A stretch of 64,000 nt of DNA from Gordius sp. MW1 (GCA_964036665.1 OZ038533.1:15587075-15651074), one strand, 5' to 3'; counted from the first letter of the stretch, positions 1 through 11,485 are shown. Numbers and translations: made by a program. The notes: generated by a model not told the origin, from the letters alone.

Positions 1-61
1 TTAAAACTCGGAGAGAAAAAAATTACTAGCTTATTAAAATTTATTGCTTTTAGGAACCCAC

Positions 62-222
62 ACATAGCCAAGTGGGGGCAGGGAGGGGCAGCTGCCCCCC
101 TCTTGATCCAAATATTTATTGAAGTTTATTAAAATTATGGCTAAGGTGTCTAAAAATAATCCTTTTGCCCCTCCCTAAATCATTATTGCCCTTCTCTAAT
201 CCCAATGCTGGCTACGCCCATG
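62..222. mobile_element. MITE, 'GGGCGTAGCCAGG' family, old copy
   Basis: The two ends are inverted versions of one motif: TAGCCAAG on the left and GGCTACGCCCATG on the right. Between them lie a G-rich left part, an AT-rich core and a C-rich right part. The same arrangement recurs about 12 times in this window, and better copies (for example 33863-33985) show an 8-bp target duplication. There is no coding capacity. The left end is degraded and no clear target duplication remains here. Confidence 0.6.
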
Positions 223-844
223 TGACATATCAACGTTTGACATATTTATAATGTAAATCTTTCTGTTTTGTAATTTTTGTGCCATATTAAATAAAAATAG
301 GGTTAGCTTTCATTAATAAAACCAAAGGGGCTAGCGTCCTTAAATATTCTATACTTAGCTCTTGCTAATTAAAATATCTTTAAGCTTCAAGTAAAAAGTT
401 TCTTATGTAAGAGTTTATATGTTGATTCATCACCTCAGAGTCTACTTAGAGCATAGACTAAATAGACTGCTCATTGAGCATGCATACATATGAAAAATTT
501 GATCCCAAAATTACCGCCCTCTTGAACATCTGAAGGTATATGAAAATAAGTTTACATTTTATTCTTTGATGTTATAAATTTGATAGATGGAGTCATTAAT
601 GCAAAATGTTCCGTTAGAAAATGAAATGACATACATGGGAAAGCCGCCTTTAAATGTTTTCGAAAAAATAACAATTTTATTAATTCTATCAAAAGACATT
701 TTCTTCTTTCCAATGATATTCTATCCTACCTCAGGTGTCTATCAATATACTCTCTTTTTTAACCAAATATATTTGTCTTTCTATTTGGTATATATTATGT
801 ATCTTTTTTGTATTTAATTCAAGCGTATCTATTAATAAAATATA

Positions 845-978
845 TTTAATTATGTTCTCTAAGTCTAAATTGATAGATATATACATAGACTAATATTTTT
901 TTTCTCTTTTGGGTATATGATTATGCTTTTTAAGTCTATGGCTATTTTGTATGTAATTCTTATCGATTAATAAAATAT
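845..978 (+). repeat. Unit of a ~155-bp tandem repeat
   Basis: One unit built around TTTTGGGTATAT, TAAGTCTATGGC and TATTTTGTAT. It matches the four units at 2690-3230. The DNA transposon at 979-2674 separates this unit from the rest of the array. Confidence 0.6.
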
Positions 979-2674
979 GGGAACGCCGCATATCCCCGAA
1001 ACCGCACAATCCCGAAACTACGATAAGGCTTTGGCTACGATTTGAAATTACCATATGATATTTTTTAATTCATCTCACAAGTAACCTTATATAATAATCA
1101 TTTAAATTGTTGTATTAAGAGAAAATTATTGATAACTTGTTAGCCCTTCAAGAAATAACTGATGCTAATATGTTACACATTAACTAAGGAAAATAAATTC
1201 AAGATTAGAAAATATGAAATCATTAGTTGAAGTTGTTGGAATCATTATTTTAAAAATGATATATTCTTTCTTATCCGCATAGTGTGAATTATTTACATGT
1301 TGAAAATTATACAGAGCCTTGCAAAATTATATCAATTCAATTGTTGCTAGTACTAATCTTATTGCTTTTATTACATGTTTTATTGTTCATATTTTTATAT
1401 AATTACATATAGTATCTAAAAATTGATAACAATCAATTTCATTATTTTTATGAAGAGTTTGTAGGCGTATCACTTTTTTAGCCTTTGTTTTCATTTTCCT
1501 TTTAACTTTAAACAATATATTTCCATTGTTGATTTGTATTATTTTTGTTTCAGTATTCCTTTATCATTTGTATAAAACTATAGATATTGGAATGTGGTTG
1601 TTTCACTATCTTTTTTAAGGCACTGTGATAACCTTCCAAGTGGTTATTGGTGGTTTTGCCCGGGGTTAGTGTTAAGGTTAATTTGTTTTATAATTGTACG
1701 AATTGTTTGATCTTTAATATAGTCTCTAGTAAGACCCAATTTCTTAGATTTTCCAATTATTGCTTGTGAAAAATGGAAATAGCAACCTTAAAAGGTTCCA
1801 TAACATTTAAGGCATTATTGTTAGAATGTATTTACAATAAATTTAATAGTTAATAGTAACTAACAGTTAATGTCTATGATATCAATCATGTGACATTACT
1901 TGGTATTATATCATCCACTGAGTTTAATAAAATTGCACCTTGACTAGAATCTTAAAAAAATCTCAAAAAATTATAGACATATCTTACTTTCTTGATTTTC
2001 TATGGTTGTAGAGATATTTTCTATAACCATAACACTTGTTGTTTTTTCATTCAAAGCTAAATTTGTATTAAAATCTTTTTAGTTTCTTACTTGGAGATTT
2101 TGTTTTTGTAAACAATTTTGGGAATGTTCTGATGTTATCATAAAATTATTATATCTAAGGACAGCTCTTCCTGGGCATTTACATATACTGTAGTGCCTGC
2201 ACTTATAGTATACTTGTCCCATCTTACCTGCTCTGATCTTGATATAGTCAAACTTTTTGAAAGTGACTATATCATTTTTTCTATTAGATTTTTTAAAACC
2301 TATAACAATATGTGTATACTTGCATAATAAAGCTTACTTATATTCTCTTTGTTATCTTAATTTGCAATAGTTAAAGAGTTTTCCAAATTTCCCATATGTT
2401 GAAATTGGTGCCCTATCAACTCGCCGAAACTCACCAAGAGATATTTTCTGATTGGTTGTTTAATGTCCCCCAGCTTAAAATCCTCCCCCATACGGTTGAA
2501 AGAAAAATATGTGAAAAATTTTGAGGTAAAAATATTTTTTTGGGGACATTTTTTAGCTTGGGGACATTAAATTCGGCGAGATTGTTTTCGGCGAGTTGAC
2601 GGGCCACCGTTGAAATTGGCAGAAAAACGTAGTTTCGAAATTCGGGATTCAGCGATTTCGGGATTATGCGGGGG
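979..2674. mobile_element. 1.7-kb MULE-like non-autonomous DNA transposon
   Basis: The ends are inverted copies of each other over about 45 bp. The left end runs GCCGCATATCCCCGAAACC to CCCGAAACTACG; the right end, read in reverse, runs CCCGCATAATCCCGAAAT to TTCGAAACTACG. The element is flanked by a direct repeat AATAAAATAT (969-978 and 2675-2684). A 9-10 bp target duplication with long inverted ends is typical of Mutator-like elements. The interior is AT-rich with no convincing reading frame, so it is non-autonomous. A smaller element sits at 2407-2608. Family assignment rests on duplication length and end structure only. Confidence 0.65.
2407..2608. mobile_element. 202-bp MITE nested in the MULE-like element
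   Basis: Inverted ends share CAACTCGCCGAAA (left GGTGCCCTATCAACTCGCC; right, reversed, GGTGGCCCGTCAACTCGCC). A perfect 9-bp target duplication GTTGAAATT flanks it at 2398-2406 and 2609-2617. Internal inverted pieces (TTTAATGTCCCC against GGGGACATTAAA) let most of it fold into one hairpin. It is non-coding. The 9-bp duplication again suggests a Mutator-type integrase. Confidence 0.75.
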
Positions 2675-2689
2675 AATAAAATATATTTA

Positions 2690-3237
2690 ATTTAATATCA
2701 TAATATGTTCTCTAGGTCTAAATTGATATATATACATAGACTAATATATTTTTTTTCTCTTTTGGGTATATTATTATGCTTTTAAGTCTATGGCTATTTT
2801 GTATATAATTCTTATCTATTAATAGAATATATTTAGTTTATTACATTCTTAATAAGTTCTCTAAGTGTAAATTGATATATTTTTTCTCTTTTGGGTATAT
2901 TATGCTTTTTAAGTCTATGGCTATTTCGTATATAATTCTTATCTATTTATAGAATACATTTAGTAGATTACATTCTTAATAAGTTCTCTACCTGAAAATT
3001 GATATATATATTTAGCCTAATATATTTTTTTTCTCTTTTGGGTATATTATAATGCTTTTTAAGTCTATGGCTATTTTGTATATAATTCTTATGTATTACT
3101 AGAATATATTTAGTTTATTACATTCTTAATAAGTTCTCTAAGTGTGAATTAATATATATTTAGCCTAATATATTTTTTTTCTTTTTATGTGTATATTATT
3201 TTTTTGTATCTAATTTTTGCTTATCTGCTATTTTAAT
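2690..3237 (+). repeat. Tandem repeat, ~155-bp unit, about four copies
   Basis: Successive units share the blocks 'TCTCTTTTGGGTATAT', 'TTTTTAAGTCTATGGCTAT' and 'TACATTCTTAATAAG'. Units begin near 2706, 2852, 2980 and 3130 and are diverged from each other by small indels. No function is visible. Confidence 0.7.
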
Positions 3238-3800
3238 AGATTTCCCCTAAAAAATAACATCCTCCTAGCAGCATTAAATAAAAATTTGCAATGAGTATAC
3301 TAAAATAAAACTATATATAGATGGCGCTTTAAATATATAATTTGTATCATTAATTTAATGTTTTTTTAAATATTTAAATAATTTTATTATTGTAACATAA
3401 TCAAAAATATCTAATCGTTTATACAAAGCATTTTTTTATGATATTATATAAGTTTTCTCTTAAAATTATATAAAAATTATGATAAAATTTTTTAATAAAT
3501 AGAGAGTATATAGAATCCCATTATAACGTTGAAATAGTTGGTTTGCTAATATGAGTTCAACATGGCGGTAAAATTGGCATCACTTTTTTAAAGGGAATGA
3601 GCAGTCTATTAGTCTATGACTTAGCGATTTATATCTATAATATATACTATTTATTATAACAAACAAAACCAGAAACGAAGGGAGTGTGTAGGATATTTCG
3701 GCGAGTTAGCAAGATGGATGTAGCATATTGTCAATACCAGCAGGATTATCAACGGAAACAACATTCAATTGTATCGCATCCTTTACTTCGCGAAATCATT
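3238..3800. other. AT-rich intergenic stretch, nothing recognised
   Basis: Low-complexity AT-rich sequence. I see no splice-flanked open exon, no RNA gene and no clear repeat ends. A short fragment TTTCGGCGAGTTAGC at 3699 resembles the end of the nested MITE at 2407 but lacks a partner. Confidence 0.5.
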
Positions 3801-3807
3801 ACATTAT

Positions 3808-3960
3808 TATTCCTTTTTTCATCACATCAATTTATCACATTATTATTCCTTTTATCATCACATCAATTTATCACAATATTATTTCTTTTATCATTACATC
3901 CATTTATCACATTATTATTCATTTTATCATCACATCAATTTATCCCATTATTAAATAAAA
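3808..3960 (+). repeat. 36-bp minisatellite, ~4 copies
   Basis: Four imperfect units of 36 bp containing TTATCACATTATTATTCC and TTTATCATCACATCAA. Because 36 is a multiple of three, all frames stay open and give fake 12-residue repeat proteins. I read this as a non-coding minisatellite. Confidence 0.75.
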
Positions 3961-5100
3961 GATTTATAGTACTTGTCGTTAGAAGTTTTCATAAATTCAT
4001 TTTTATTAATGTTTACAAGTCTTTCAAAGTCACACTAATAAAATTTTGCTCAATTATTATAAACCATAATTATATACTTGTACATAAAATTTATTTGCAT
4101 TATAAAATGTCATTTAGCATTGAGTTTCTAGTTTTTAAATATATTTAAGAACGTTTGTCTATATTTAAGTTATCAATTATATTTAAATCGGGAATAATGA
4201 GTTTTAAAGTATGATATATCACCTTGCAAATTAAAAACATAGTTCCTTTATTTATAAATACCAATTATAAGATTCCATCAATAATAATATGTGTATCCAT
4301 TACATATTAGTAAATATTTAAATAATAATTAACGACACAAAAATACAAGAAAGTTATTTTCTTGATAGTTTACCCTCATTGTAGCAAGCAGGGATAGTTA
4401 CCAGCTCTAGATTTGTATAATATAAAATTTTTCATCAGTTAACAAGTGAGGATTATTAGATGTTTACTTTAATTCTTCCGCAATTTGAAAGAGCATACAT
4501 TCAGACCAAAGGGTTGTACCATTAGGCAAACCCATAGGTTGTGTAGGATACGTTTTTAAACCTTTACACAGCTGCGGGTTATCATGTTTGTAGCCCAATC
4601 TTGTTCATAAATCAACATAATATCTATTGTTGCGTCTATATGCTATTATATATTATGACTGTTTTGCTTTTATAAAATACATATGCAAAGTTTTATAATT
4701 CCATATTTGTCCTCACAAATGTGACAACTCGTGAGCGATGGTTACAGGGGCTGTGGGGTATTTGAATCGAACTATAATAGTACTATACGAATGGCACATA
4801 CCTCCAAGGTATGCCATACCTAATATAAAATATTAAAATAAGTGCAAGAAATACAACATTAATTTTGTAATAATGCATTTTAAAATTTAAAATACAACCA
4901 ACGTAACTGATTATATACCTACTGCTTCCTTCGATGCCGTCCTCCTGCAAATATTATAATATAAGTAAGTTGTGTCATAAACAAGCAAATTTATAGATAA
5001 AAAATATAGTAAATTAATCAAAATTAATTAAAACCCCTAGTATAATTAAAGCTGTAACATTATTAAGATAAAGTTTTTCCAATATGGAAATTCACAAATT
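3961..5100. other. AT-rich intergenic stretch with possible small exons
   Basis: Mostly AT-rich with no open frame of note. On the minus strand two very short splice-flanked pieces can be read: near 4928-4953 (TTGCAG before, GTAGGT after) and near 4802-4819 (ATTAG before, GAG|GTATGT after). They could extend the gene candidate at 5108-6610, but they are too short to support alone. Confidence 0.3.
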
Positions 5101-5107
5101 TATCACA

Positions 5108-6610
5108 CTAATTGGAACAATGAGCGCTCTGATTTGGTAACCTGCTCAAAAAGGTTATAAATTCATTGTTATAGCAGTTTGTTTTTAGCTCGACTTTTAA
5201 TATTATAAAATTATTACAATTTTCAAATGTAACATTATGTAGATGAAATGTAAACACTTTTGAGTAGGTTACATTTGCGTCCTGCCTAACAAAAAAATAA
5301 TAAAGCGCAAATCCTTTAAATATTAAGACACCATTCTTACAGAATAGCAAGATAAGTTAAAATCAAAAATATGGGCATTAATAAAATTATTAATGAAACA
5401 GGCCAATATGCCATAGAATTTTGAAAAAAAATTACATATTTTATTATTTCTAGAGCACCTGATTACTCGATTAGCTAAGTATATATACAAAAATAGTCTC
5501 GATTTATAAAAAATATAGAGTAATTATTTCAGTGAACGTTACGTGGATAATAAAATTCCTGCGTCGTATTTCAGTCTGTTTTCGTCTTTCGCTACGTAGC
5601 TTCTAAATGTTTCAAGATTTTCACCTATAGCCCCAACTTTTATAAGATCAGCCTACATGAATATATAAAGTGTTTAAACGCTTAAATTGAAAAAGGTCAT
5701 GGTCAGAAAAGCGTGCCTCTTATTGCAAAAGATTCATCAAAATTTTACAATAAACTCGCCATTACTTTTTAAAGGATTTTAAAATCTCTATCGCATGGGC
5801 GTAGGGGGCCTATATGACGAAAAATTTAAAAATTTAGGTTTTGCCCCCCCCCTGATTGAACTTTTAAACGTTTCGCTACCCCCCCCCCCCCTAATCCAAT
5901 ACCTGGCTACGCCCATGCTCATTCATAACCTACATTTTATAAATTTTTTAAAATTTATAAATAAGCTATTTTAAAGAACAATTTTTTAAGGTTAATAAGA
6001 ACCAAATTTAAATTCCTTTTGTTTGCGCCGTTAATCTAGACTATATGTATGGTTATTACTATAGGGGTTGCCAGGAAATTAGAGGGATGTGGTAGTAGTT
6101 TGGTAAGGATTACGGAGGAAGCAAAATTTGAATTAATTTAAATAGAACGAGGGGCGGGACACTAATTAATTCCTGCCATGGCCTAGCTGTCATATCATAC
6201 CAGCAAATAAATAAAAATCAATGTTTACGCAAATTACCGGATATTTATATACTCCTTTCAGTTGAAATCGCAAATTAATGCATGCCCCTATGTCTTCGTA
6301 CACCTTTTGAATCTAAAGAGGAAAGAAATGTTGAGGTAGCAATTCGTTACATTTTAATGGCATACCCTTAATCCCAGTTGCCAAAATACAGAGCTATTGT
6401 AGACATTGGAATCGAATTGATCCCAAAATATAGCGGCTTTAATTATATGTGCCTTCCTCAGTACCGAAGAAGACCCAGTATCTCCACGGATTTTCTCAAT
6501 TTTAAATGTATTATTCGGTATAACTTTTGTTATCACAAGATTTTCCGAACATTTTACAGGAGTCCAGTTGGGATGTGTCACATTTTGATCCGTAACATTT
6601 ACCGAATGAA
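5108..6610 (-). CDS. Unrecognised gene candidate, three phase-compatible exons (extracellular-type protein)
   Basis: I do not recognise the family. Three minus-strand exons fit together in phase: 6610-6366 (acceptor ACAAG, donor AGG|GTATGC), 5652-5543 (acceptor ATGTAG, donor AC|GTAACG) and 5285-5142 (acceptor TTGTTAG, donor AG|GTTACC). Without the last donor the frame runs on to a stop at 5108. The joined reading is about 165 codons. It has several N-glycosylation sequons (NVT, NWT, NNT, NSS, NVT) and a few cysteines, which suggests a secreted or ectodomain segment. No signal peptide or membrane segment is visible here, so both ends are probably missing. A MITE at 5794-5916 lies in the first intron. 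The matching of phases at both introns is the main support; a chance assembly is possible. Confidence 0.45.
5794..5916. mobile_element. MITE, 'GGGCGTAGCCAGG' family
   Basis: Starts CATGGGCGTAGG and ends CCTGGCTACGCCCATG, with a C-rich tract before the right end. The flanking octamers CTCTATCG and CTCATTCA agree at five of eight positions, so the target duplication is decayed. Confidence 0.7.
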
Positions 6611-6619
6611 CTTGTAAAA

Positions 6620-7200
6620 TAAAGGAATATATATTAATATAAGACAAAATAGTACTATATTAAAACCATTGTTTATTTCACATAAAACGATTTAGATGGC
6701 AAAACATGTCAAGGCTGAGGCCTGGACAAAAAATGTAAATGGTGGCGTTGGGTTTAAAATATAAAATTAAGATTTTCATCATAGGATTCTAAATTTTTTC
6801 GACATTTTTAGGGTTTAGATTATTATTTGTTTTGAACAAAAATCTTACTCCTAGGCTGGCACCAAAAATTTCCCTCAGGGCATGGCACCAGAGCTACACG
6901 TGCACCCACATTTAAATTTTCGATTATAAAAGGCCCTTTAAAAATATTTAATTAATTTAATGAATTTAGTAAGTGGAAAGATTGGGGACGGTGTTACTTG
7001 TTTAACCATATTTATTTTAGAATTAGATATACACTGTTGTGAAAACAATGCACTCCACCACAATCAACCCCCTCCCCATTTCTCTTTCTCGTTCCCTCAT
7101 GCTTAATATGGGAACCGGTCAAAGTAGCAGAAAAAAAGCAGCCAAATTGGTCAGAATTGATCAGGATTGGTCAGGATTTAACATAAAATTTAAGTTTTAA
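6620..7200. other. Intergenic, nothing recognised
   Basis: AT-rich sequence with no convincing exon, RNA gene or element boundary. Confidence 0.5.
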
Positions 7201-7296
7201 CCTATAATTATGCAGTACTTTAGGGTTAGGGTTATAATTATGCAGTACTTTAGGGTTAGGGTTATAATTATGCAGTACTTTAGGGTTAGGGTTGGG
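7201..7296 (+). repeat. 30-bp tandem repeat with TTAGGG cores
   Basis: Three near-identical 30-bp units at 7201, 7231 and 7261. Each holds TAATTATGCAGTAC followed by TTTAGGGTTAGGG. The telomere-type motif is interstitial and interrupted by a fixed spacer, so this is a local minisatellite rather than a telomere end. Confidence 0.85.
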
Positions 7297-7299
7297 TTT

Positions 7300-8184
7300 A
7301 TTGTTTCGACTTTCTGCTACTTTTTCATCATTCTGCTACTTTGACCCCAATTCCTTAATATGTTTAATGCATATGATAAATGCGCTTGCTAACGCAGACG
7401 TAGAGCCTTGGAGCGCCCTGCACGGGCCATCGGAAGCCCGACCCGATATTTTTATATATTTTTTAATTATTATTTATGAATAATCTTTCACATAAACATA
7501 ATTTACTAAAACATCTTAAACTTAAAATTTTGCACAAGGATTGATATGCTCTAAAATTAAGGGCAGGTAACGGATTTAATCGATAATTATTGAGAGTATT
7601 TAGTAGAACAACATATAATTAAAAATATGTCCACCTTGAAGAATTTGTCAACAAAAACAATAGTTGTAAACATTTAAAAAATATGTGCAGGATTATTGGC
7701 AATTAAAAAATTTGTACTCCTAAGAAAATTTGTCAACAATTAAAATATTTGTCCACTTCGGAAAATTTGTCTACCATATTTAACAGTATACTAGTAAAGT
7801 CATGAGCGGGCACCCTATGTTAGCCTCAAAGAATCCAGCCCAAAGAATCCAGTGTTCATAAAGGAGTTGTCAATAAGCAGAAGAAGGATTTCTTAAATAA
7901 ATGTCGAATTGGAAATACAAATATTCTTGACCAACTTTTCAGTTAAAATATTTTTATACATTTTTAAGAGTTTAGATAAGGTATTATATTTATTATACAA
8001 AATTCACTTAATATATTAATTATTTAATTAAATAAAAATTTGAACGGGCTATACAAAAGAAATTTCGTTAAAATTTTATTAAAAAAAAACAACTCAAATA
8101 AGTGTGATTTGGTGATAAATTAATTCCTGGGATAATGATTTATTTTGAACCACGCAAACATGAAAGTGGGTACTAGTTTAATAA
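7300..8184. other. Intergenic, nothing recognised
   Basis: AT-rich. A loosely repeated phrase AATTTGTC(C/A)AC occurs several times between 7630 and 7770. There is no supported gene. Confidence 0.45.
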
Positions 8185-8322
8185 AACGACCTGGGTTTAG
8201 TTTAGTCGATCTTTGTTTTTCAAATTTCGACTAATCCTAGAGGTCGACTAAGAAAAATAGACCAGAACCCTTTAGTCCGCTTATGTTTAGTCGACTAAAA
8301 TTAAAGTCGACCAAACAAAACA
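8185..8322. mobile_element. hAT-type MITE, 'TAGTGTTGTAAAAACGGC' family, degraded
   Basis: Carries the family's inner inverted blocks: CTGGGTTTAGTTTAGTCGA at the left, and GTCGACTAAAATTAAAGTCG with ACCAAACAAAAC at the right. The outermost bases have decayed. Better copies are at 31407, 51610 and 58337. Confidence 0.6.
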
Positions 8323-8329
8323 TAGGTAG

Positions 8330-9228
8330 TGAGTACCAGTTTAATCGGGTGCCATGCCAATAAGGGTCAAAATAAATAATGACATTGTATATGTGAATAA
8401 AAGATTATAATAAATGCGTTAAATTATAAATTTTGCAAAAATAATGAAATTTTAAGCACATAGAATGAAGCGTATTACTTAATGGTGCCAAATATAGGAA
8501 GAAAATCTTGACTAGGAAAAAAATATTGTCCATTGCAAATGAATAAATAATTTTTACAAATGCTATTTATATACTATTTAACGCTACCAGGAAATTAATC
8601 AAACTGAAAAATTTATCTTAAAATTTTTATATATTTATATATGTCCTTCTAGCATATATGCGGAAGTATATAAGACCGTATCTTAGGTATTTTTCAATCA
8701 AACAATTAAATATAAATTTTATTTTTTAGGGTATTTTTATATGTTTATAGTTAACTAATATATCTAAAACTAACCATTTCATTATCTAAATAATTTAGTA
8801 CAAATTTCAAAATGCTTTAAGTTCCCCGATTTTGGTGCCACTCTGATTTAAATCCTAATTACGCTCTTATATGTTTTTAATCTTTATTGCTTTATTTATA
8901 TTCTTATTAAACTTTATTTGCCAATGCTAATTATTTATTATTTTTAAAAATACATATTTTGTGAAGAAGAAAAAAATAAATAAAAGTAAATAAAAGTTAA
9001 AAAAATTATAAATATTTGGAAAACATTAGGATATTGCATATAAAAAACGATTCGCGATTATCATGGGATAGTTAAGAAACTAGACTAGCCAATAAATATA
9101 TAAGGCAAAATTAAACCAAGGTAACACAAAAATGAGGTAACAATTTGAAAGAGAAAATGTTGGGCTCTAAAAGAAATTGATCATTATGTAAGCTCCGACC
9201 TAATATCTTTCAGAAAAATGTGTAGGCG
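8330..9228. other. Intergenic, nothing recognised
   Basis: AT-rich (many A/T homopolymers), with no open exon or repeat ends that I can support. Confidence 0.45.
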
Positions 9229-9360
9229 CATGGGCGTAGCCAGGGGGGGGGGCAGAAATGACGGGAAAAAAAATTTTTCAATGCAAAACCCTGTTAAATA
9301 AAAAAAAAATTGTTTTGCCCCCCCCTGATTTGGGTTCATGGTCGTAGCCAGGATGGGAAC
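9229..9360. mobile_element. MITE, 'GGGCGTAGCCAGG' family, two partial left ends
   Basis: A left end CATGGGCGTAGCCAGG at 9229 leads to a G-rich and then a C-rich part. Where the right end should be, a second left-type end CATGGTCGTAGCCAGG appears at about 9337. This looks like a damaged copy abutting the start of another. Confidence 0.55.
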
Positions 9361-9745
9361 TAGAGGGAAGAATTTAAATGCGTTACACGAATTTATAGGT
9401 ATTTATGGAGCATAAATATAAAACGTTCAATTTTTTTGGTGTTTCCAAAAACGTAACGTTTCCCAAATGTCTTTAGGAACGTAGTCGAATGCCTAAAAAT
9501 GTAAAAGAAAAAATACAAGGAGGGGTTTTTGTGCTTAGGATATATCAATTAATTTCGTATTTGTTAAAATAGGTTAATTTATTGTCCAAATATTTGAAAT
9601 CCGAGTGCCTCTTTAATTTTTTTTATCTATAAATGTTCTTAAACGATTTGATATGAATTAATAAAGATTCTAAATGTGATATTTATCAATATTTAATTAG
9701 TTTAAAATGTTCACTCTATTCAAAATTTTCAATCTGGACCCTATA

Positions 9746-10073
9746 GATAGTGAAATAGCGTTTGATAGGCGCTAAAGCTATAGCACATAGTCACTTGGAT
9801 GCGCTAAAGTTATAGCACATAGTCACTTGGAAGCACCACATGTGCGTATATTAATGCAATTTAACCTATAAATTTTATAACAATGTTAGCGCCACGCTAT
9901 AGCTCTAGGGCCTTATGTGACTATGTGCTATAGCTCTAGCGCCTTATGTGACTATGTGTAGCTTTAGCGCCTCCAAGTGACTATGTGTTATAACTTTAGC
10001 GCATCCACGCGACTGTGCTATGTAGATGGGAGGCGCTACACGCGCTGGTGCTAAGCGTTTCACCATCACTATC
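9746..10073. mobile_element. Palindromic 328-bp MITE with internal 32-bp repeats
   Basis: Ends are imperfect inverted repeats: left GATAGTGAAATAGCG; right, reversed, GATAGTGATGGTGAAACGC. A direct repeat CTATA flanks both sides (9741-9745, 10074-10078). Inside, a unit of about 32 bp (GCGCTAAAG..ATAGCACATAGTCACTTGG) occurs twice in one orientation on the left and about four times inverted on the right, so the whole element can fold into a long hairpin. It is non-coding and the family is unknown. Confidence 0.65.
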
Positions 10074-10509
10074 CTATATGACTATAGTTCCGGTAGTTTG
10101 TCAATTCCAATTATATTTAATTTTATTAATTAATGTTTATTTGCCTATTATAAAGGTTAAAGTAGGTAAAAAAATCTTGATATAAGCTTTTAGCAATTTA
10201 GGGAAATATTTTTAACTGTGGTTTTTTAGTAGTTGCGCTATATCATTGTGCGCCCAATTTATAGTTGCTAGGGGGTTAAGCATCTACGGCGGCTTCATCT
10301 GGACTAGAAAAGCTTCGAAGCATCGATAGATGTCAGTGAGTGACTGGGGTTGGTATGGAAAAAAAATTGCAAACTCCTATTGTTTCGGGTGACCTGGAAC
10401 AATATGAATTCGACCTGTACCAGGTGTATACTTAGCAGTAATTGAATTTGACGCCGGAGGATAAGATTGGTGGATAACTGTGATAGGTAAATCTTTTCTT
10501 AATGATGTT
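10074..10509. other. Intergenic, nothing recognised
   Basis: No supported gene. The segment 10260-10480 is less AT-rich than its surroundings, but I could not assign it. Confidence 0.4.
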
Positions 10510-10690
10510 ATTTAAATGCTCAGTAAAAAATTCAAAAATGCTCAGTAAAATATGATCAGTATTTTATTAATGTGCCCAGTAAAAAATTCAAAAATGCTCA
10601 GTAAATAAACTTAATAATGCTCAATTATAAATCTAAAATGCTCAGTATTTTCAAAAAAATGCTCAGTAATTTTAATAAATAATACTAAAT
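10510..10690 (+). repeat. Cluster of 'AAATGCTCAGTA' motifs (subterminal-type repeat)
   Basis: About nine copies of the 12-mer AAATGCTCAGTA or close variants lie in 180 bp. The same series, with the variants in the same order, occurs inverted at 27345-27510, and a shorter inverted block lies at 18465-18560. Ordered variants mean the blocks descend from one sequence. Short motifs repeated inside the end of a DNA transposon are common, and a MULE-type SWIM exon lies 500 bp away, so this may be an element end. Confidence 0.6.
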
Positions 10691-11202
10691 ATTCATCTAT
10701 TTAGGGCTAATATTTTATAAAAATAAAGTTAATTTGAGTTTGTGGAAATTAAAATAGTTTTTTATTTTGGCTAAGTTAAACAGATTGAAGACCTGATTAT
10801 TAAATTTTTATCAGTTAAAGGGTATCTTAGTGTCTTAAATTTTTTTTCTTTAAGTCCTCCCCTCCCTTCAAATAAATAAATGGCAAAGTAGAAAAGCTAT
10901 GAAAAGTAATGAAATGACCTATATTTTCCATTCTAAAATGCTCAGTCTTTCTCTTCTTAAATTTTACTATGCCCGTGTTTATTATGTATTTTTTGCAAAT
11001 TTTATTAAAAGTTATCAATTAAACTCTATAAAGGCAAAATATAAACTTTATATTTGAGTATAATCACAAATATTTGCAAACATAGATACATAGTAATAAT
11101 TAACAATTTAAAATGGAAAATAGACAAATTTTCTTTGAGACAATTTTCATTTCAAAAACCTAAAATTTGTTATATAAACAGTGTTAAATAATATAAACTT
11201 AC

Positions 11203-11422
11203 CATTACTAAACAATAAAGGCTGATTTAGCCTTTGAGGGTCTGTCTGCTTTCTTTTTCTCCCTATAAGCACACCTTTGGCTTCTTTAGATGGTTGGCAA
11301 AATTTAAGTTTAATGGCCAACAGAACCACATGCTTGCAAATATATTGTTTAAAAAGCAATGGGCAATTGCACTTGCCTTCAAACCATTTTTCACAATCAA
11401 ATGGCAATGCACATAGCCAAAG
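11203..11422 (-). CDS. SWIM zinc-finger exon of a MULE-like transposase (fragment)
   Basis: A single minus-strand exon with acceptor TTTTCAG and donor GGTAAG. It encodes WFEGKCNCPLLFK, then ICKHVVLLAIKLKFC and GRKRKQ. The pattern CxC...CxH is the SWIM zinc finger (CNC then CKH), which in Mutator-like transposases follows the catalytic domain and is usually followed by a basic RKRK/GRP tail, as here. No catalytic core can be found next to it; the upstream side is replaced by LTR-element debris from 11486. A host SWIM protein is possible, but the setting favours a transposon relic. Confidence 0.55.
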
Positions 11423-11485
11423 CTGAAAATAAGTTTATATTGCTAATGTCATTTTCACTGATCATAATACTTCTTGTTGGTGTAT

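Noticed and set aside
587-817. 76-codon plus-strand ORF starting ATG
   Set aside because: AT-rich hydrophobic translation with no domain, no splice context and no relative that I can recognise; likely chance.
2690-3237. CRISPR-like regular spacing
   Set aside because: The units are diverged 155-bp tandem repeats without unique spacers, in a eukaryotic setting.
3684-4148. Long ORFs in three frames over the 36-bp minisatellite
   Set aside because: The unit length is a multiple of three, so all frames stay open; repetition explains it.
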